Shown in pieces: positions 15,479-18,630 of a stretch of DNA of 18,630 bases. Numbering within the stretch: position 1 is the stretch's first letter; each line of letters starts with the position of its first letter. Below the pieces are notes generated by a model, which was given only the letters and a program-made list of their open reading frames with translations, did no database searches and was not told where the DNA came from. The position numbers and the translations under genes were made by a program. The DNA is from Oscillospiraceae bacterium (GTDB taxonomy: Bacteria; Bacillota; Clostridia; UMGS1883): positions 1 through 18,630 of the forward strand of contig SVJI01000013.1 of assembly GCA_015069065.1 (NCBI GenBank), given 5' to 3'.

Positions 15479-16654
15479 TTAAGGTTGACAACGAGAACAC
15501 GGAGTAAGTCCTCTTCTCCGTGCATCTTCTATGGTTATTTCAAATTTACTTTTTAGGTAAGAACATCCATAACGATGAAACTTTTTTCCAGTAGCCGTTC
15601 TATAAACATAATTTTTATTAGATATATCCTCGGATATCTCTTCAGTTATTTCTTCTTCCTTCACCTCTGATACAACTGTCGGAGGTGCTTTTTCTTTTAT
15701 CGGAGACGATTTTTTATCCACAGATATTTTCTTATTTTGGTCTGCAGTTATAATTATAGTTCCACTTTCATCGGTTCTGTAAATGTCAGCATCATACTCT
15801 TTCAAGATTTCAAGCGTTATTTCGTCAGGGTGTCCATACGAATTGTTTTCCCCACACGATATAATAGCAATTTCGGGAGAAACCTTTTGTATAAACGCTT
15901 CACTTGATGATGTTTCAGAACCATGATGCCCAACCTTCAACACATCTGAATCAATGTTAAAGTCACACAAGTCTTCTTCAATCATTTCTCCTGCATCGCC
16001 TGTAAAGAGGAACACAGTTTCTCCGTATTGAAGTCTTACAACAGCGGATGCATCATTAAGGTCTGAATATTCTGTATCTTCTTCAGGCGATAAAACGGTT
16101 ATTTCTATAGGACCGCTTGAGAATATCGTCCTGCCAAGCTCCGCTTTATGAACTTCTACTCTTTTCTCAGATAATGTGTCGAGCATATTTTCATAGGTGT
16201 ATGATGTACTGATAGACCACGGCATATAAAATATATCTATATCAAAATTTTCAATTATCTCTGTCATTCCACCAATATGGTCTTCGTGAGGATGTGTAGC
16301 AACAACATAATCTATGTCGCTGTATTGCAGGTCTTCTATGTATTTTACAATTTCATCACCATTTTCATTGTTTCCTGCATCAATAAGCATTGTCTGACCG
16401 TTGCCAAGTTCAATAAACGCACAGTCCCCTTGCCCCACATCAATAAAATGTACTCTCATTAAGCCATATGTTGAGGTTATTTCGGGTGCAACTTCAACAT
16501 CTAAGTCTGCTCTCGGATTACTTGTAATCTTGAATTTAATAGCATCTTCATTTATTTCCGTTGTTACCCTGCTCTCAGTTTTTTGTTCTGTCTCGCTACA
16601 TCCTGCTCCGAATAATAAGAGCAGAGAGAGCAATAAGCTTAATATCTTTTTCAA
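15479..16654 (-). CDS. Lipoprotein with ComEC-type metallo-beta-lactamase domain
   Basis: I start it at TTG 16654, which has AGGAGGA about 7 bases upstream and puts a clean lipoprotein signal at the N-terminus (KKILSLLLSLLLLFGAGC, lipid on Cys19). The extracytoplasmic domain at about 65-310 matches the ComEC/Rec2 C-terminal metallo-beta-lactamase group: MRVHFIDVGQGDCAFIE, THPHEDHIGG (H121, H123, D125, H126), LFTGDA (218-221) and VGHHGSETSSS (242-252). An acidic linker (about 325-345) leads to a small C-terminal motif, YRTATGKKFHRYGCSYL...TPCSRCQP (C364, C386, C389), seen on several Clostridial surface proteins and probably metal-binding. The ComEC homologue region is thought to cut DNA, so an extracellular nuclease or phosphodiesterase is plausible. 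No promoter faces it at present; upstream lies the putative invertible segment. Confidence 0.88.
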   Translation of the reverse strand: MKKILSLLLSLLLLFGAGCSETEQKTESRVTTEINEDAIKFKITSNPRADLDVEVAPEITSTYGLMRVHFIDVGQGDCAFIELGNGQTMLIDAGNNENGDEIVKYIEDLQYSDIDYVVATHPHEDHIGGMTEIIENFDIDIFYMPWSISTSYTYENMLDTLSEKRVEVHKAELGRTIFSSGPIEITVLSPEEDTEYSDLNDASAVVRLQYGETVFLFTGDAGEMIEEDLCDFNIDSDVLKVGHHGSETSSSEAFIQKVSPEIAIISCGENNSYGHPDEITLEILKEYDADIYRTDESGTIIITADQNKKISVDKKSSPIKEKAPPTVVSEVKEEEITEEISEDISNKNYVYRTATGKKFHRYGCSYLKSKFEITIEDARRRGLTPCSRCQP

Positions 16655-16670
16655 TTTCTCTCCTCCTCGC

Positions 16671-16708
16671 ACAATCACCCACATAATCAACATTATGTGG
16701 GTGATTGT
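16671..16708. repeat. Left inverted site (IRL), within a longer palindrome
   Basis: The core at 16679-16700 has arms CCACATAAT and ATTATGTGG around CAAC. The same 22 bp occurs in reverse orientation at 16951-16972, the asymmetric centre reading GTTG there. Locally the palindrome extends to 17-bp arms (16671-16687, 16692-16708); this extension is not shared with the right site. It is a good candidate for a tyrosine-recombinase crossover site just upstream of the lipoprotein ribosome site. Confidence 0.85.
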
Positions 16709-16784
16709 TTACTTTAAAAGTTAATATTCTTCTGTTTTTGATTTTAGCTCATTTCTTTGTAAGCGTTTTTTGAAAGATTTATAG

Positions 16785-16820
16785 ACCGATAATTTTTCAT
16801 TTTTGTTATCGGTTTTGTTT
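16785..16820 (+). terminator. Intrinsic terminator inside the invertible segment
   Basis: The stem ACCGATAA (16785-16792) with TTATCGGT (16806-16813) is followed by TTTGTTTT. After inversion it would point leftward and lie upstream of the promoter, stopping read-through from the recombinase gene and leaving the switch promoter in sole control. Confidence 0.65.
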
Positions 16821-16887
16821 TGGTTGCTCAAAAGTATGTAATTTCAATTAAATTCGGTATTTAAGCTAACTTTTTTGTTCCAAATCG

Positions 16888-16916
16888 TTGACTAATTTTT
16901 GATTTAGCTTTATAAT
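16888..16916 (+). promoter_or_regulatory. Strong promoter in the invertible segment, currently facing right
   Basis: The -35 box is TTGACT (16888-16893) and the -10 box is TATAAT (16911-16916), with a 17-bp spacer. The predicted start is near 16923. Downstream there is no plus-strand gene: the transcript would run through IRR into the antisense of the recombinase. A weak ACAGA/TCTGT hairpin with a T-run (16921-16949) and IRR itself, followed by TATTTTTA, could stop it early. Confidence 0.8.
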
Positions 16917-16950
16917 GACAACAGATTACATTTTAATTCTGTTTTTTTGA

Positions 16951-16972
16951 CCACATAATGTTGATTATGTGG
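16951..16972. repeat. Right inverted site (IRR)
   Basis: It is an exact inverted copy of 16679-16700 (9-bp arms, 4-bp centre GTTG). It ends 5 bp before the recombinase stop codon, so inversion would not alter the recombinase. Flanking bases are unrelated to those of the left site, which defines 22 bp as the shared unit. Confidence 0.85.
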
Positions 16973-16977
16973 TATTT

Positions 16978-17823
16978 TTATGCCCTGATTCGTATAAGTC
17001 CGAGTCTGTGCATTTGCTGACGGTGTATATCACCGTTTTCTATTGTGTAAATTCTTGTAGTGTTAATGCTACTGTGCCCAAGAATATCTGCAAGTCTTAC
17101 AATATCTTTTTGTATGGAGTAAAAGGTTCGGGCGAATAAATGGCGAAGGTTATGCGGAAATACCTTTTCTTTTTCTACTCCTGCATCTTCGCAAAGCTTT
17201 TTCATCGCTTTCCAGATGCTGTGCCTGTCTACCGGATTTCCGTTTCTTGTGATGAATATACATCCCTCGGTTATATTTTCATCTTTTGTGTAAGCTCTGA
17301 GTATCTTACACAATTCCCTTGTTAAAATTACTGTTCGTATCTTCCCTTTCAGTTTCACCTGTGCCTGACCAAGTCTTAAACTTTCCACTGTTATATACTT
17401 AAGCTCTGACACTCTGATTCCGGTTGAGCATATTGTCTGCATTATCAAATACAGTTTCTGATTCTTTTTTGATTTAGCAGCAATAAGAAGTCTTTCATAT
17501 TCCTGCTTTGTTAATTCTCTATCGCTCCTGCTGAACACGGCTCTTTGAAGCTTTAGGTTTTTAACCCTTAATTCAAACCATTCATTGAACTTAAAGAAGC
17601 TGTTTAACGAAGCAATTATTGAATTAACGGTTACAGGTGAATATTCTTCAATCAGCTTGTGCTTGTAATCAAGCACAGTGGTTTTCGTGAGTTTTCTTCC
17701 GTCTAACCATTCGTAAAATTTCGCTATATCACGAATGTACTTCTCAATAGTCGCCTTTCCCTTTTCCTCACTTATAAGATAATCCCGATATTTTTTGATT
17801 TTCTCTAATGTGATTCTTTTCAT
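16978..17823 (-). CDS. Tyrosine recombinase (XerC/D-like), likely invertase
   Basis: A SAM-like core-binding N-terminal domain (about 1-80) is followed by the catalytic domain. Active-site residues are all present, numbered from ATG 17823: Arg137 in TGIRVSEL, a beta-hairpin Lys near 159-161 (KGKIRTV), His224 and Arg227 in PHNLRH, His250 in LGHSS, and the nucleophile Tyr259 in TRIYT. The length is 281. ATG 17823 has AAGGAG 9 bases upstream; the TTG at 17832 abuts that site and is unlikely. The gene ends 5 bp from IRR, so recombinase and sites form one module. It is not accompanied by an excisionase or conjugation genes, which favours a local invertase over an element integrase, though Xer-like roles elsewhere remain possible. 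Confidence 0.93.
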   Translation of the reverse strand: MKRITLEKIKKYRDYLISEEKGKATIEKYIRDIAKFYEWLDGRKLTKTTVLDYKHKLIEEYSPVTVNSIIASLNSFFKFNEWFELRVKNLKLQRAVFSRSDRELTKQEYERLLIAAKSKKNQKLYLIMQTICSTGIRVSELKYITVESLRLGQAQVKLKGKIRTVILTRELCKILRAYTKDENITEGCIFITRNGNPVDRHSIWKAMKKLCEDAGVEKEKVFPHNLRHLFARTFYSIQKDIVRLADILGHSSINTTRIYTIENGDIHRQQMHRLGLIRIRA

Positions 17824-18026
17824 ACATGACAACTCCTTCGTTCTGTTAGGTATATTTATATATTATACCACTTTTTCATTTTCTACTCTACAGAATGTCT
17901 CTTGTCACGATTTGAACTTTAGAGTGTTAGCCTTGTACCTCCTTTTTATCATCTACAAACCATAGCACATTAAGCAGTTCAAAGCTATCACACTAAAGTA
18001 TAAAAATAATTATTAAAATGTATCAA
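17824..18026 (-). promoter_or_regulatory. Control region and leader of the recombinase gene
   Basis: Reading leftward, TTGATA (18026-18021)-N18-TATACT (18002-17997) is one candidate promoter. A second is an extended -10 (TGGTATAAT) about 40 bp upstream of the start codon, with a poor -35. Between them, two imperfect inverted pairs interleave: 17917-17931 with 17984-17998 (13 of 15 match) and TTTGAACT (17911-17918) with AGTTCAAA (17976-17983). A strong AAGGAGGT on the minus strand near 17940 has no start codon at the right distance. The leader may be regulated, but its function is not readable. Confidence 0.4.
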
Positions 18027-18029
18027 TTC

Positions 18030-18067
18030 TAATAAAATCATCAGACACCCATCTGATGATTTTATTA
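18030..18067. terminator. Terminator after the YolD-like gene
   Basis: Perfect 15-bp arms (18030-18044, 18053-18067) with an 8-nt loop are A/T-rich at the base on both sides. The hairpin overlaps the YolD-like stop codon and separates the polymerase unit from the recombinase unit. Confidence 0.85.
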
Positions 18068-18394
18068 ATACACGTTATCTTCAATTTCCATTAAATCGTT
18101 AAACGCTATTATACGATTTTCGATAGTCATTCTCTTTTGTATTTTCTCAATTTTCGTTACTTCTCCTGCAATTCTTTCTATGCTGCCATCGTTGAAAAAC
18201 AATACACTTATTTTTTTACCTTCGCTAAGATTTTGGAGTGCTGAATTTAATTTTTCAGCCATATCTTCAGTTAATTCTTTCTTCTCGGCAATCTCGCGCT
18301 CTTTTTCAAGCAAGGCTTCTTCCAATCCTCTTAATGCAGAGAACGGCTGAAACTGTTTAGCTCTTTCTGCCGGAGTCATTTTCCTTCTTCTCAT
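18065..18394 (-). CDS. YolD-like protein
   Basis: The 109-residue protein matches the YolD-like pattern: N-terminal MTPAERAKQFQPFSALRGLEEAL, a charged helix (about 28-57), then a small beta-rich part (KISVLFFNDGSIERIAGEVTKIEKIQKRMTIENRIIAFNDLMEIE). YolD-like proteins are regularly encoded with Y-family translesion polymerases in Firmicutes and are thought to assist them. Here the start ATG overlaps the polymerase stop by 4 bases (ATGA), so translation is coupled. Alternative start ATG codes Met6 and would shorten it only slightly. Confidence 0.88.
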   Translation of the reverse strand: MRRRKMTPAERAKQFQPFSALRGLEEALLEKEREIAEKKELTEDMAEKLNSALQNLSEGKKISVLFFNDGSIERIAGEVTKIEKIQKRMTIENRIIAFNDLMEIEDNVY

Positions 18395-18630
18395 TCTCCT
18401 GATTTATGTCCTCCAATCTGCCTGTTACGCTGTCTTGTTGTAGCACTGTCGTGCAGGTCAATTCCTTTGAAGACAGCGTTTTTGCCATACTTCTTTTTAA
18501 TATCAAGCATTGTTTTTTGAATTGTTGTGCTTTTCTCTATTTTCTCATTATTGTCAAAAAAACTCATCTGCCTATGGTCTTCCCTAACAACATTGTTGCA
18601 ATATATGTGTATTCTCCTTATCGGGTATCG
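18391..18630 (-). CDS. Y-family DNA polymerase (UmuC/DinB-like), C-terminal 79 residues
   Basis: The open frame enters from the window edge and ends at TGA 18393-18391. It reads IRRIHIYCNNVV near the edge, QMSFFDN, then MLDIKKKYGKNAVFKGIDLHDSATTRQRNRQIGGHKSGE, the characteristic C-terminal tail of Firmicute Y-family polymerases, where a beta-clamp-binding QMSFF motif precedes the KKYG...ATT..RN.QIGGHK end. These enzymes copy damaged DNA with low fidelity, usually under SOS control; the promoter and any LexA box lie outside the window. It is partial because the window ends, not because the gene is broken. Confidence 0.88.
   Translation of the reverse strand, partial: RYPIRRIHIYCNNVVREDHRQMSFFDNNEKIEKSTTIQKTMLDIKKKYGKNAVFKGIDLHDSATTRQRNRQIGGHKSGE

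Larger units (their letters stand above)
16701..16950. mobile_element. Putative invertible promoter segment (phase switch)
   Basis: These 250 bp lie between two identical 22-bp sites in opposite orientation, directly beside a tyrosine recombinase gene. The segment has no ORF. It carries a strong rightward promoter near its right end (16888-16916) and an intrinsic terminator (16785-16820). In the present orientation the promoter faces the recombinase 3' end; after inversion it would face the metallo-beta-lactamase lipoprotein gene about 75 nt away. On the minus strand of the current arrangement I find no convincing promoter for that gene. This is the layout of invertible promoters such as those handled by Mpi or RecV recombinases; inversion itself is inferred. 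Confidence 0.65.

Noticed and set aside
16655..16693. Longer start of the metallo-beta-lactamase lipoprotein (MLIMWVIVRGGEK...)
   Set aside because: The extra codons come from the inverted site, would put 13 residues before the lipoprotein signal, and lack a ribosome site. TTG 16654 has a strong one.
16671..16972. The two 22-bp palindromes as ordinary terminators
   Set aside because: They share an exact inverted 22-bp sequence including the asymmetric centre while their flanks differ, and the left one lacks a good T-run in either direction. Unrelated terminators would not share the loop in reverse-complement form. A partial terminator role for the right one is still possible.
17905..17952. 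15-residue basic peptide (MIKRRYKANTLKFKS) in the recombinase leader
   Set aside because: There is no ribosome site before its ATG, and the strong AAGGAGGT in this stretch lies inside the frame rather than in front of it.
1..18630. CRISPR array, rRNA operon or intact conjugative element
   Set aside because: No regularly spaced repeats, rRNA landmarks, relaxase or conjugation genes were seen on either strand.

Overview
The window looks like a chromosomal stretch of a low-GC, Gram-positive anaerobe of the Clostridia. The signs are AT-rich non-coding DNA, strong AGGAGG-type ribosome sites, consensus sigma-A promoters, an LplA/YtcQ-type sugar lipoprotein transporter without its own ATPase, an SLH-domain protein, and a YolD/Y-family polymerase pair. 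The species cannot be named from the sequence.

Layout. Bases 1-1233 are a worn recombination zone. It holds a long RNA-type hairpin, a tRNA-Leu promoter, the 5' half of a broken tRNA-Leu(UAG), an intact tRNA-Leu(UAG), and two nested remnants of a large serine recombinase that share a repeated 3' end. The second remnant has cut off an SLH-protein gene. Bases 1189-9167 (minus strand) are a sugar-uptake operon in the order substrate-binding lipoprotein, two permeases, a secreted protein with two DNRLRE/CBM96-like domains, a membrane-bound AraC-type regulator and the truncated SLH protein. A LacI regulator is divergent from it (9400-10401).

Bases 10464-15474 are a sugar-modification locus around one divergent control region (13652-13823). 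Leftward run a DegT-type aminotransferase, a Gfo/Idh/MocA oxidoreductase and a PIG-L deacetylase; rightward run a DUF4380-like protein and a HAD phosphatase. Near-perfect sigma-A promoters face both ways, and three LacI-type AAACGTTT operators sit on their spacer or start sites. DegT, Gfo/Idh, HAD and LacI together recall the kanosamine (ntdABC/ntdR) logic of Bacillus, but PIG-L and the sugar importer would also fit breakdown of an N-acetylated amino sugar.

The most striking part is 15479-17823. A lipoprotein with a ComEC-type metallo-beta-lactamase domain (minus strand) is separated from a tyrosine recombinase (minus strand) by about 250 bp bounded by two identical 22-bp sites in inverted orientation. 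This segment carries a strong promoter (TTGACT-N17-TATAAT) that now points away from the lipoprotein gene and into the 3' end of the recombinase. Inversion would aim it at the lipoprotein gene. I read this as a phase-variable promoter switch with its own adjacent recombinase, shown here in the likely OFF state. The right end holds a YolD-like protein and the C-terminus of a Y-family DNA polymerase.
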